Below are positions 1 to 7,612 of a stretch of DNA of 37,738 nucleotides, piece after piece. Both the position numbers and the translations under genes were made by a program. The notes beneath the pieces were generated by a model. That model was not told the DNA's origin. It saw nothing but the letters and a program-made list of their open reading frames with translations, and did not search any database. Source of the stretch: Hellea sp. (GTDB lineage Bacteria > Pseudomonadota > Alphaproteobacteria > Caulobacterales > Maricaulaceae); NCBI GenBank assembly GCA_023300105.1, contig JALZWM010000076.1, positions 1-37,738 on the forward strand, in the 5' to 3' direction. Position 1 is the first letter of the stretch. Every line of letters begins with the position of its first letter.

Positions 1-1826
1 CATCATTTAATGCCTCTCTTGGTAAAGCGTTCTGGCCGTGGTGTGTTTTTGTAGCGGCCTTGTTTGGAGGCGCTGTTTGGTTGTCTCGCGAAGATGAGCA
101 GGCTAACCAAAACTCCAATAAATTTCTGGAAACTGACTTCGATTTAGGCCGCTTTAACGGCGTAGTGGCTGTGGCTTGGTTTGCACTTTGGGCCGTTATT
201 TTTGTACAGTTGGTTGTTCTCTTTGAGTTTGGGCGTACACATATTGTTGTTTCCGCTTTGGCTGCGGGCGTTTTGATGGGCGCGGGTTATCTTCGAAAAC
301 AATTGCCGCAATTAATTCTAATCGGCGGCCTGCTAGGTCTTGTTGTTGCTGCCTTATCGAGTTTTGCCGCTCCAACCCAAGTGCCTGTAATATTTTGGGT
401 GTTTATAACATTTAGTTTAGCCGCGTTCTTTATGGGACTATCCGCTTTGAAATCGAAGGAGGAATCAGTCCTCAATTCTGATACTTGGCCTGCAGCAGTC
501 TGGGCTTCACTCAGCGTCAGCTTTCCGATTTTAATGCTTTTGACATCTACCTTCATCAAGAATTATCCCGACGCTAATACAGCTTTCCTTATGGCGGTTT
601 TGCTTGTCGGGAATATGTTTTTAGCTTGTGTGATGCCACGCAGTAATCCTGCTGAAAAAAGTGCAGACGCATTCGCTGGACCGTCCGCGTTTTACTGCAT
701 AGGCGCAGTGGTTACTTACAGCCTTGCGGCGGGATATGGTTTTGACGGGTGGCCGTTTTCACTTGCGATGATGCTTGGCCTACCTCTGGTCTTGGCGGCA
801 TATCAATTTTTGAAAGAACCTATTTTAAAAATCACCATGGTTGGTTTTGCAGGGCTGACTGCGGTTCATGTTTTACTTGTGCAGTTACCGATGGGGAGCT
901 CAGTCGGGTCACAAATTATATTTAATGCGCTTTGGTTTTATTTGGCGCTACCTGCTGTGATTTGTGGGGCGGGAGCTTGGTACCTGTCTCTGCAGGATAA
1001 GAAGACCGGCCGTAGCACTGAAATATGGACAGAATTATTGCAGGTTTTCTCTCTTGCGTTTGCGGCTTTATTTGCTGTCTTCCAAGTCAGGCACTTGATG
1101 AACGGCGGTGACCTCCTCAGTAATAAATTCACTTTCGACGAAATAGCTATGCAGGTTTTAACGGGGCTTTGTTTCACATTAGGTGGGCTGTATTTAGGCC
1201 GTAACCGCGATCTTAATAACCCAAGCTTACTGTCAGGCTTAGCGATGGGAATATCTGGTTTAACGCTCGCGCTTTTTGTTTTAGGCGTTTGCGTCTTTCA
1301 CAATCCGTTATTGAACTGGGGAACTGCGGTAAAAGGCGGGGTTATTTTTAATAATTTGATGTTGGCTTTCCTTCTGCCTTCTTTGGCCTTAGGCGCGATT
1401 GGATGGTTAGGCCGTAAGACTCGTTCACCGCTTTATTTGCGTATCTGCGGTGGACTTAGTCTTGTGAGTTTCATCCTTTATATGACAGCAATGATTAGGC
1501 GCGGCTTTAGCGGCGATATGATATCTATCTTTAAAGACTGGCCAGGTGATGTTGAACTTTATACGGTCAGCGCCTCATGGCTTATTCTTGGCGTAACCCT
1601 TCTTGCTCTAGGCATGAAACTTGGCCGCCGTGATGTACGCTTGGCGTCTGCTTTCGTCATTACCCTAACCGTTTTGAAGGCGTTTCTTGTAGATATGGCC
1701 TCATTGGAAGGGGCGTTACGGGCGATGTCATTTGTTGTGCTGGGCGTTGTCTTGATTGTTATAGGGCGCGTCTATCAACGCATCTTATTTTCTAACACTG
1801 ATACGCAAGAGATTATTGCTGAATAA
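1..1826 (+). CDS. DUF2339 family multi-spanning membrane protein (C-terminal part)
   Basis: The reading frame is open from base 3, so the gene begins before the window; 607 residues are visible. Almost the whole visible part is hydrophobic helices separated by short polar loops, giving at least a dozen membrane segments. The last 80 residues match my memory of DUF2339 C-termini: a Gly/Leu-rich helix, a short basic turn (GRRDVRLAS), then 'LTVLKAFLVDMASLEG', another helix and 'GRVYQRIL'. DUF2339 proteins are usually 800-1100 residues, so roughly a third is missing here. Function of the family is unknown; an envelope role is only a guess. The gene ends just before the convergent SH3-domain gene, with 21 bases between the two stops. 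A TTG at base 60 could be a start but the frame continues upstream without a break, so I treat the gene as truncated by the window. Confidence 0.8.
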   Translation, partial: SFNASLGKAFWPWCVFVAALFGGAVWLSREDEQANQNSNKFLETDFDLGRFNGVVAVAWFALWAVIFVQLVVLFEFGRTHIVVSALAAGVLMGAGYLRKQLPQLILIGGLLGLVVAALSSFAAPTQVPVIFWVFITFSLAAFFMGLSALKSKEESVLNSDTWPAAVWASLSVSFPILMLLTSTFIKNYPDANTAFLMAVLLVGNMFLACVMPRSNPAEKSADAFAGPSAFYCIGAVVTYSLAAGYGFDGWPFSLAMMLGLPLVLAAYQFLKEPILKITMVGFAGLTAVHVLLVQLPMGSSVGSQIIFNALWFYLALPAVICGAGAWYLSLQDKKTGRSTEIWTELLQVFSLAFAALFAVFQVRHLMNGGDLLSNKFTFDEIAMQVLTGLCFTLGGLYLGRNRDLNNPSLLSGLAMGISGLTLALFVLGVCVFHNPLLNWGTAVKGGVIFNNLMLAFLLPSLALGAIGWLGRKTRSPLYLRICGGLSLVSFILYMTAMIRRGFSGDMISIFKDWPGDVELYTVSASWLILGVTLLALGMKLGRRDVRLASAFVITLTVLKAFLVDMASLEGALRAMSFVVLGVVLIVIGRVYQRILFSNTDTQEIIAE

Positions 1827-1847
1827 TTGGGCTTGAATAACCGCAAT

Positions 1848-2411
1848 TTAATAGAGTTTGTGCGCGCCCCAAAGCTTGTGTTTGGGAGCCCAGCCTTTGT
1901 GGCCGTCATCTGATTGGATTAAGCACCATTGAACATTATTGCACTCTAAAAGCGTCATAAGAGCGTTACGGTCCAATTCTGCTTTAACGCGGGCATTATC
2001 TCGCGGTTTGGCGTGAAGTGTTGAATTTTCTAAAATTAATACGCGGCGTTCACCAGAGAGGGCAGGCTTATGTATCCAGCTCTCATCGCCTTGAACATCG
2101 CGAACTTTACGCCACATGTCAGTTTCAGCCACGACGACCAAGGGCAGGCCGCGGCGTTGATATTTCCAAGCGACTGGATGTTGGCGCGAAGGGCCTGTCC
2201 GTCCATTAACCCGTCCGACTTTAAGACTAACATATCTTGGGACTGGGAACCCTGACGGCGTTTTAGCCGCCGAGACACGGTAGATATTTTTTAAAGTTGG
2301 GACGTCCTCGACGACGCGCCGCATAGAGTCTTGCGCATGTGCATAGGCACTGGTCCCAAGGGCCAGCACTAGGGTTAAGCTTATAAGGTTTATGCGTCTC
2401 ATCCGCGTCAC
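1848..2411 (-). CDS. Exported bacterial SH3-domain protein (SH3_4 type)
   Basis: 187 residues beginning with a signal peptide: basic start (MTRMRR), hydrophobic stretch 'LISLTLVLALGTSAYA', cleavage likely after AHA. The mature part holds two SH3-like repeats. The first runs about 65-120 and includes 'NGRTGPSRQHPVAWKY', 'GLPLVVVAETDMWRKV' and 'DESWIHKPALSG'; the second runs about 122-185 and includes 'LHAKPRDNARVKAEL' and 'GHKGWAPKHKLWG'. This is the pattern of the alphaproteobacterial SH3_4 (PF06347) family, periplasmic proteins thought to bind cell-wall or protein ligands. It is divergent from the 2-hydroxyacid dehydrogenase gene, with a 105-base shared upstream region. A second ATG (Met4) is an equally good start. 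Specific function unknown. Confidence 0.8.
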   Translation of the reverse strand: MTRMRRINLISLTLVLALGTSAYAHAQDSMRRVVEDVPTLKNIYRVSAAKTPSGFPVPRYVSLKVGRVNGRTGPSRQHPVAWKYQRRGLPLVVVAETDMWRKVRDVQGDESWIHKPALSGERRVLILENSTLHAKPRDNARVKAELDRNALMTLLECNNVQWCLIQSDDGHKGWAPKHKLWGAHKLY

Positions 2412-2516
2412 TCATGCGCGTAATCCTTAAACCAAAGGTAAACTTTTGCGTGAAATTGCAGTTAATTTATTGGCTTTAGTCTTGCAAAACTCATTCAAAG
2501 GGCGTGTATTGCGGTA

Positions 2517-3527
2517 ATGGTAAAACAGTCAGTCCCAGACCCCCGCGTTATTGTTACTCGCCGCCTGCCGATCGAAATCGAGACGCGCATGCGTGATTTG
2601 TTTTCAGCCAATTTAAGGGCTGAAGATGTCGCTATGAGTCAAGCAGAGCTCAAACAGGCTGTTGCAAATTGTGATGTTTTAGTTCCCACCGTTACTGATG
2701 TTATTGATGCGGATGTGATAGCGGCCGCGACTGACCTCAAATTAATTGCTAATTTCGGCGCAGGGACAGACCATATTGATGTCGCCGCGGCGCATGCACG
2801 CGGGATTATGGTCACGAATACACCCGGTGTTTTGACCGAAGATACAGCCGATTTGACGATGGCCTTGATACTCGCGGTCCCGCGCCGCTTAGTCGAGGGC
2901 GACCGCCGCACGCGCGAAGGTAATTTTGATGGCTGGAGCCCGACCTTTATGTTGGGGCACCGGGTTAGAGGCAAGAAGCTCGGTATCATTGGTATGGGGC
3001 GCATTGGTCAGGCCGTTGCACGGCGCGCGAGTGCGTTTGGGCTTGATGTGCATTATCATAATAGACGCCGGGCACCTGGCCCTATCGAAGAAGAGCTAAA
3101 TGCCACTTATTGGCCAGAGCTTGACGCGATGCTGACCGCTATAGATATCCTTTCGATTACTTGCCCAAGCACGCCGAGCACATATCATCTGATAAATGAG
3201 ACACGGCTTAAGCTCATGTCCAAAAATAGTTACATCGTGAATACATCGCGCGGAGAAGTTATTGACGAAGCCGCGCTTGCGAAAGCCTTATCGCAAGGCC
3301 AGCTTGGCGGTGCGGGTTTGGATGTCTATGAGAATGAGCCAACGGTGCATCCCGATTTAATGAAATTACCGAATGTCATCCTTGCGCCTCACATTGGCTC
3401 CGCGACCCATGAGAGCCGCCGCGAGATGGGCGAAAAAGTGATGATTAATATCCGCGCGCTAGTGGATGGTCATGCCTATCCAGACCGTGTGCTGCCTCCA
3501 GGCGCGAGTTTTTCTAAAGATATTTAA
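2517..3527 (+). CDS. D-isomer-specific 2-hydroxyacid dehydrogenase (glyoxylate/hydroxypyruvate reductase-like)
   Basis: 336 residues, usual length for the family. It should reduce a 2-oxoacid to the D-2-hydroxyacid with NAD(P)H in the cytoplasm; glyoxylate or hydroxypyruvate is the commonest substrate for this subgroup in alphaproteobacteria, but the substrate cannot be read from the sequence. The Rossmann motif is 'LGIIGMGRIGQAVARRA' (about 162-178). The catalytic triad is visible: Arg245 in 'NTSRGEVID', Glu274 in 'DVYENEP' and His292 in 'APHIGSAT'. After the Rossmann beta2 strand comes 'YHNRRR', arginines that commonly favour NADP(H). The start is the ATG at 2517; no strong ribosome site is seen. 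It is transcribed away from the SH3 protein gene and followed by a long gene-free stretch, so it is probably monocistronic. Confidence 0.88.
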   Translation: MVKQSVPDPRVIVTRRLPIEIETRMRDLFSANLRAEDVAMSQAELKQAVANCDVLVPTVTDVIDADVIAAATDLKLIANFGAGTDHIDVAAAHARGIMVTNTPGVLTEDTADLTMALILAVPRRLVEGDRRTREGNFDGWSPTFMLGHRVRGKKLGIIGMGRIGQAVARRASAFGLDVHYHNRRRAPGPIEEELNATYWPELDAMLTAIDILSITCPSTPSTYHLINETRLKLMSKNSYIVNTSRGEVIDEAALAKALSQGQLGGAGLDVYENEPTVHPDLMKLPNVILAPHIGSATHESRREMGEKVMINIRALVDGHAYPDRVLPPGASFSKDI

Positions 3528-3555
3528 TAAAGACGAAAGCATGCTTGTCGCCCTG

Positions 3556-3577
3556 ACTGCCTGCTAACTGCCTGCTA
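3556..3577. repeat. Perfect tandem duplication of an 11-base unit
   Basis: The unit ACTGCCTGCTA occurs twice head to tail in the gene-free region just after the dehydrogenase gene. No function is apparent; it may be a slippage product. Confidence 0.7.
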
Positions 3578-3925
3578 CTGTATGGTCTCATGATTTCGTT
3601 TTATTCCTGATTAACGATGATAGGAAATTATCTCTCTCATAGCTTTTTAGCTGTCAAAGCTGAGCGAATAAAAACACAAGACATATTGAAAGATATTTAA
3701 AAACCGTGTAAATCCGTCTTCTATTGGCGCAACCCTAGAAGATATATCAGTAAAAGACCTTATCAGTGACCTGAAAACTATTTGGCGTCACTTGTAACGA
3801 GAACGAGTTAAGTTTGCACGCTAGTCTCTGAGCCTTAACGCACAGATATGGGGTGCTATGGAGCGTGAGTAAAGCGGTGGATACCCTCCCCCAATTGGGT
3901 CTGCCATTAGCTTTATGATCGACGG

Positions 3926-3953
3926 CCCTCTCTCGGTGCAAGCCGAGGGAGGG
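3926..3953 (+). repeat. 11-bp inverted repeat (stable hairpin)
   Basis: Arms CCCTCTCTCGG and CCGAGGGAGGG pair over 11 positions (one G-U) around the loop TGCAAG when read as plus-strand RNA. No T-run follows on either strand, so it is not a standard terminator. It lies about 100 bases beyond the tRNA-Thr 3' end. It may be part of an unrecognised structured RNA or the remains of an integrated element. Confidence 0.5.
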
Positions 3954-4053
3954 TAGTTCTAAGTAAGCGTTTATATACCCTTCCTTCAAGCTGGTTCATC
4001 CGCGCGCGATAAATGGCGCGTCTAACGATGTTCATGAAAACATATAAGAAAAC

Positions 4054-4128
4054 TGGTGCCGCGAGGGAGAATTGAACTCCCGACCTCATCATTACCAATG
4101 ATGCGCTCTACCACTGAGCTACCGCGGC
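4054..4128 (-). tRNA. tRNA-Thr (anticodon GGT)
   Basis: Read on the minus strand, the 5' acceptor arm GCCGCGG pairs with TCGCGGC (last pair G-U), followed by discriminator A and an encoded CCA end. The D arm is GCTC...GAGC. The anticodon stem CATCA/TGATG encloses loop TTGGTAA, giving anticodon GGT for threonine. The T arm has the GTTCAAT loop. Length is 75 bases including CCA. Confidence 0.97.
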
Positions 4129-4138
4129 TACTGTGTTT

Positions 4139-4167
4139 GAACATCTATTTAGGGCAGATAGTGTCAA
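4139..4167 (-). promoter_or_regulatory. Probable sigma-70 promoter of tRNA-Thr
   Basis: A perfect TTGACA (minus strand, 4162-4167) lies 17 bases from a poor -10 at 4139-4144 that ends about 10 bases before the tRNA 5' end. The spacing fits a stable-RNA promoter, and weak -10 boxes are common in alphaproteobacteria. Confidence 0.5.
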
Positions 4168-4320
4168 AACGCGTATTATTTGAGTTCAAATAGGGTGAGC
4201 TCAATGTGTCGAAATACACCATTTTTAGAACCAATCAACAAATATTCGACTCGTAGTTCGGTTTGCATGTTGACCAAATATAGTCCTAGAGGTTTTGGAG
4301 GCGCGGCTATAAATTTATAA

Positions 4321-5046
4321 TTAGGCTATTATTCTATATCCGCCGACTTCAGTTTTAATAATAGTATTACCACCTAAGGCAGGGCCTAGTTTTTTTCTTA
4401 ATCTATAGATATGTGTTTCGACTGTATGCGTATGCGCGGAGCCATTATATCCCCAAACATGATGTAAGAGATCAACGCGTGATACGATTTTGCCCTTATG
4501 TATTAATAGGAATTGGAGAACTTGAGCTTCCTTTTCCGTTAGTTTTATATTTGGAGCATTTAACCTGATTAAAGACTTTGTTTCCTTATTAAATTCAAGA
4601 GTACCAATTTTAACAAAATTATTATTGTTAAAATATCGCCACCGATTGAGGGCCTTGATACGGGCTAATACGAGAGGGGCTGTAATTGGTTTAGATATAA
4701 CATTGTCTGCACCTTGATTAAGGCAATCTATCTCCGTTAAGTGATCGGATTGCTCTATCAATATTATCAACGCTGTATTGTGCGAGGCTTGTTTAAAGCG
4801 GGCTATCGTTTGGCTTGTAGTTGTTTCGTGATCACAAAAATCAGTGATTACGACATCGTAGTATTGATTAATTATCGCTGACAGACTGTCAAAAATATTA
4901 TCATACACATCGATGATAACGCCTTTTTTTAAGGCCCTCATCTTCATTAATTCGTTTTGCGAATCTGAGCTATCAATGAGTAATAAAATTCTAAACCGTG
5001 TTGTGTCTTCCGTAGAAGGTTGATTTAGAGGTCTCCCGCGACTCAT
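4321..5046 (-). CDS. OmpR/PhoB-type response regulator with atypical receiver domain
   Basis: 241 residues. A CheY-like receiver covers about 18-133 and a winged-helix trans_reg_C domain about 144-240 ('LTEKEAQVLQFL', 'VSRVDLLHHVWGY', 'VETHIYRLRKKLG', 'GGYRII'), so it should bind DNA as an OmpR-family regulator. In the receiver the phospho-acceptor is probably Asp69 ('VVITDF') and the conserved Lys is Lys119 ('SKP'). The acidic pair after beta1 is reduced to Asp25-Ser26, and the conserved Thr/Ser after beta4 is Ile97. Phosphorylation may therefore be altered or absent. No histidine kinase gene lies nearby, so it is an orphan in this window. Upstream (5105-5134) is an ECF-type promoter-like element matching those before the DoxX and Rieske operons, and a 7-bp hairpin sits just before the start codon. 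I expect it to belong to the same stress circuit. Confidence 0.88.
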   Translation of the reverse strand: MSRGRPLNQPSTEDTTRFRILLLIDSSDSQNELMKMRALKKGVIIDVYDNIFDSLSAIINQYYDVVITDFCDHETTTSQTIARFKQASHNTALIILIEQSDHLTEIDCLNQGADNVISKPITAPLVLARIKALNRWRYFNNNNFVKIGTLEFNKETKSLIRLNAPNIKLTEKEAQVLQFLLIHKGKIVSRVDLLHHVWGYNGSAHTHTVETHIYRLRKKLGPALGGNTIIKTEVGGYRIIA

Positions 5047-5059
5047 GGTCTTTTATAAT

Positions 5060-5077
5060 CTGTAAGGACTCTTACAG
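5060..5077 (-). promoter_or_regulatory. Leader hairpin upstream of the response regulator gene
   Basis: CTGTAAG and CTTACAG form a perfect 7-bp stem with a 4-base loop, ending 13 bases before the start codon of the regulator gene. It would lie in the 5' untranslated region if transcription starts at the ECF-type element upstream. It could shape ribosome access or be an operator for a dimeric protein; neither is proven. Confidence 0.35.
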
Positions 5078-5104
5078 GCTTAAATTTACTATAACACATA
5101 GTAA

Positions 5105-5134
5105 CAAGACGCAGTAAGTAGGCTTATGGTTACA
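5105..5134 (-). promoter_or_regulatory. ECF-type promoter-like element before the response regulator gene
   Basis: Minus strand reads TGTAAC (5129-5134), 17 bases, then CGTCTTG (5105-5111). The two boxes match those before the Rieske operon (TGTAAC/CGTCTTG) and the DoxX operon (TGTAAC/CGTCTAA), where the spacer is 16. The start codon is about 60 bases downstream. Assignment to the nearby ECF sigma factor is inference. Confidence 0.55.
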
Positions 5135-5246
5135 ATAAAGAGTCTTTTTTGAACACTTATTCTGACATGGTTTTTATGTGTTTTGACAACACATCTCGTA
5201 TTCGTAATGTTATCCAGATTAATGAATTAAATTGAGTGAGTTGGGC

Positions 5247-5658
5247 ATGAAAACAAACATAAAAAACGAACCTTATAATGTTGTGACTTTCCTATCTGGC
5301 TCAAGTTTTCCTTGTCTTTTGTCCCGTTCCTCGTTCTTGGAATTGCGATGTTTGTGCACCCTGATCAGAAGGTGCCCGTTCAGTCGTTATTATGGGGGCT
5401 AGGGCCATAATGGGATTATGGAATATGGGGCTGCTACATTTCTCAAAGACCATGAGTCCTAAAGATCACTTGATTGCGGGGGCAGTTATTGGATTATGTT
5501 TTACAATTTTTGGCGTTATGACAGGCGCTCCATCCGAGCTGTATAATTTACAAGGTAAGCAGAAGTATATCATGATTCCTATTGGGACTTTATCACATAC
5601 CTTAATTTGGGGCGTGATTGTTTATTGGGTGAATGGTAAACTTGGTGTGAGAGGCTAA
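5247..5658 (+). pseudogene. Small membrane protein gene, apparently frameshifted
   Basis: A clean 3' frame from about 5410 to 5658 encodes roughly 80 residues with two membrane helices ('HLIAGAVIGLCFTIFGVMTG' and 'IPIGTLSHTLIWGVIVYWV'). An ATG at 5247 opens a different frame (MKTNIKNEPYN...) that soon loses protein character. A third frame (about 5285-5410) encodes a believable membrane helix and loop ('LKFSLSFVPFLVLGIAMFVH', 'PDQKVPVQSLLWGLGP'). The three pieces read in order look like one roughly 135-residue membrane protein broken by two frameshifts, or a chance arrangement with only the last 80-88 residues real. I do not recognise the family. It is on the opposite strand to both neighbours. 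Confidence 0.4.
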
Positions 5659-5663
5659 TAAAA

Positions 5664-5697
5664 CCCGTAACGTTAATGAGCTTTCATTACTCTGCGG
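5664..5697. terminator. Possible bidirectional hairpin between convergent genes
   Basis: CCCG...CGGG encloses an inner TAATGA-GCTT-TCATTA stem between the end of the small membrane protein gene (+) and the DedA gene (-), overlapping the latter's stop. There is no clear T-run, so this is only a candidate. Confidence 0.3.
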
Positions 5698-6229
5698 GAC
5701 GTTTGACTTTTTTAAAAACTAGCAATGCTATAAACGCGATTATAGCCACGATTGGGAGGTATTTTTTTGCCTCTTCTCCGGCAACTTCTCCCAAAATATT
5801 GAAAAGTCCAAATGCAATTGTGATGTAAATGAGGGCTGACAATAAGATAAAGCTAGAAAATTTTAGGAAAGAGGCCTGAAAAAAACCAGCAGCAATATAG
5901 AGTGGTATGCGTGTTCCGGGCACAAACCTAGCTATCATGATGGATTTACCAAGGTTGTGAACTATACTGTCCTTAGCTTTTAAAATACGTGGACTCTCAG
6001 CGTGTTTTTTTGCCCAAGGTTGAGAAATAGCCGCGCGGCCTAACCAATACTTCCACAAGTCGCTCAACGTTAGGCCGACAGTAATTGCTATAAACATCCC
6101 CATAGGCTTAGCCATACCGCTGACAGAGGCAGATGCTGCACCTAACACGGCCGCATCCTCCTGAATAAAAGGCCCTATTAAGGCGCAGACATATGTGAAC
6201 CATTCAGAATTTTCGAAAATATTTTCCAT
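5687..6229 (-). CDS. DedA/VTT-family inner-membrane protein
   Basis: 180 residues with about four to five hydrophobic segments. DedA (SNARE-associated, VTT) features are an early acidic re-entrant segment 'GPFIQEDAAVLGAA' (about 19-32) and the signature 'ARFVPGTRIPLYIAAGF' (about 99-115), where the Phe-x-Pro-x2-Arg core is canonical. Known DedA members translocate undecaprenyl phosphate or phospholipids and support membrane potential and envelope integrity; which applies here is not visible. It is the last gene of a seven-gene minus-strand operon and a paralogue of the DedA gene at 7599-8159, with which it shares the same domain order and many positions, such as 'WAKK' and 'ILGEVAG'/'VFGEVAG'. 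The spacing to the preceding hydrolase gene is 48 bases. Confidence 0.85.
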   Translation of the reverse strand: MENIFENSEWFTYVCALIGPFIQEDAAVLGAASASVSGMAKPMGMFIAITVGLTLSDLWKYWLGRAAISQPWAKKHAESPRILKAKDSIVHNLGKSIMIARFVPGTRIPLYIAAGFFQASFLKFSSFILLSALIYITIAFGLFNILGEVAGEEAKKYLPIVAIIAFIALLVFKKVKRPAE

Positions 6230-6277
6230 TTTACCAGACTGTTATACAAGAGTATTTAGCGAGTGTAATATATTATG

Positions 6278-7612
6278 TTATAGAATTGGGGCTTCGGCCG
6301 CATCTAAATAGTTCAGATCCAATGACCAGAAATTACCTTCTATATGTGTGAGGGGGCGTTGTTCTGTGCCGGGTTTGCTATTGGTTTTAATGACCGTTAT
6401 TATATCAGATAATGCGCCGGGGTGGTTGCTGAAATAACCGTGGCCGACAAATCCTTTGACGCCCTTTACGTTGACGAATGAAACATTTTTTATATTATTA
6501 AATATCTGCGATTCACGCTCACTCTGACTTTCCGCCGTGAGTTTTCCAAACCGTATTCCGCGCATAAGTGACTGCGCAAAGCCAAGGGCATTATCGTCTT
6601 TATTCATATAGATTGTGATTTGTCCAAATGCAGGACCAAATTTTTCTGCTATAAGCCGTTGAGTGACAACACCATAATCCAAGTCTGGTGCTGCAAGCAT
6701 TAGATTTCTTATTTTGAGGACGTCTTGAGGGTTTTTCCCAGATGCGCGGGTTTCGATGACTAATTCTCTTAGAGCAGTTGTTGAAATATCGGTGCCGCGG
6801 CTATGCGCCAATAGGTGAATGTTTTCGACCTCTGGCATTGCGGATATCATGCGGATGGTTTCTTTCAGGTGATAAACGGTAAACTCCCCGGATTCACGGT
6901 CCGTAAAATAACCGAGTAAATTACCACTTCCTGATGGCCAAGTGTAAGCAATAGGTACGCCATGCCTTCCACTAAAGTGCCAAACATCATTAAGGTCCAA
7001 AACGGCGTTCTCAAATGAGTTATTGAAGCCGTGGACATACAAAATAACATCGCGTTGGTTAGCGGTTTTTAACCGTTCCCGAATTTGTTTTTGTAGAGTA
7101 TTTGTACTCGCTCTATAAAGAGCTTTTTCTTTGGCATCTAAGCGAATGCCATCGGGTGTCGCGCTGAATATCAAAGGTGTTTCAGGAAAGCGTTGAATTT
7201 CATCTATTGATGAAATTACAGACTTTATATTTGGCCGACCTGCCTTTGTTTGACTTAACTGGACAAGAGTGTCCCACGTTAATTCCTCTTTGGACTTACT
7301 TTGTTCATATGTAATTTTGGCAGCTCCAAAAGCCATGGATTCAGACCTGCGGTTGCTGTATTCAATAAGCGCGTTAGGTTCCTTGTCTTCGTCTGCTTTT
7401 CTGTCCGTTACGTAAAATATCTTCGTCTCCACGCCTTGTTCAGCTGTGTTGATACTTTGAGCTGGATAGGGCGTATTCGGGCCATATATATTGGGCGTTG
7501 GCGGCGCTTTATGTATTGATGAGCATGCCGTTACTAAGGGTAATAAAATCAGAAGGCTAAGCTTACGCATTGATAAGAATGGGCGCGTAGGGTTTTTCTT
7601 AAAGCCTATCAT
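6278..7612 (-). CDS. Lipoprotein alpha/beta hydrolase (DUF900 family)
   Basis: 444 residues. A signal peptide ends in the lipobox 'LVTAC', making Cys30 the likely lipid-modified residue, so the protein should sit on the periplasmic face of a membrane. The hydrolase core begins with 'TKIFYVTDRK', typical for DUF900, followed by 'VILYVHGFNNSFENAV' (oxyanion region). The nucleophile is Ser in 'LLAHSRGT', with a probable acid in 'LAAPDLD' and a His near 'GHGYFSNHPGALSD'. Substrate unknown; an esterase or lipase-like activity is inferred. I keep the first ATG because CGGAG lies about 9 bases upstream, although it makes the gene overlap the previous DedA gene by 14 bases. The alternative Met15 start (7570) gives a shorter n-region but has no ribosome site. 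It is sandwiched between two DedA paralogues, suggesting a shared role in envelope lipids. Confidence 0.85.
   Translation of the reverse strand: MIGFKKNPTRPFLSMRKLSLLILLPLVTACSSIHKAPPTPNIYGPNTPYPAQSINTAEQGVETKIFYVTDRKADEDKEPNALIEYSNRRSESMAFGAAKITYEQSKSKEELTWDTLVQLSQTKAGRPNIKSVISSIDEIQRFPETPLIFSATPDGIRLDAKEKALYRASTNTLQKQIRERLKTANQRDVILYVHGFNNSFENAVLDLNDVWHFSGRHGVPIAYTWPSGSGNLLGYFTDRESGEFTVYHLKETIRMISAMPEVENIHLLAHSRGTDISTTALRELVIETRASGKNPQDVLKIRNLMLAAPDLDYGVVTQRLIAEKFGPAFGQITIYMNKDDNALGFAQSLMRGIRFGKLTAESQSERESQIFNNIKNVSFVNVKGVKGFVGHGYFSNHPGALSDIITVIKTNSKPGTEQRPLTHIEGNFWSLDLNYLDAAEAPIL

Larger units (their letters stand above)
3528..4053. other. Gene-free region between dehydrogenase and tRNA-Thr
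   Basis: 526 bases without a convincing gene. It has an 11-base tandem repeat near its start and a structured G+C-rich part (about 3755-3970) downstream of the tRNA 3' end. Short open frames on the minus strand (3747-3989, 3913-4098) lack ribosome sites and protein-like composition. I recognise no known RNA here: there is no SRP RNA tetraloop motif, no tmRNA tag frame and no RNase P core. Confidence 0.5.

Noticed and set aside
3786-3830. TGTAAC in the region before tRNA-Thr as another ECF promoter
   Set aside because: No CGTC box lies at 16-17 bases and no gene follows in that direction.
3760-3980. tmRNA, SRP RNA or RNase P RNA in the gene-free stretch
   Set aside because: I found no tag reading frame, no GGAA-type SRP loop context and no RNase P core motifs on either strand.
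3747-4098. Short minus-strand frames near tRNA-Thr
   Set aside because: One runs into the tRNA; neither has a ribosome site or recognisable domain. No integrase or transposase fragment could be confirmed.
5128-5134. Plus-strand GGTTACA and the nearby AGTAAC as a promoter for the frameshifted gene
   Set aside because: On the plus strand there is no CGTC box at 16-17 bases; the match is only good on the minus strand.
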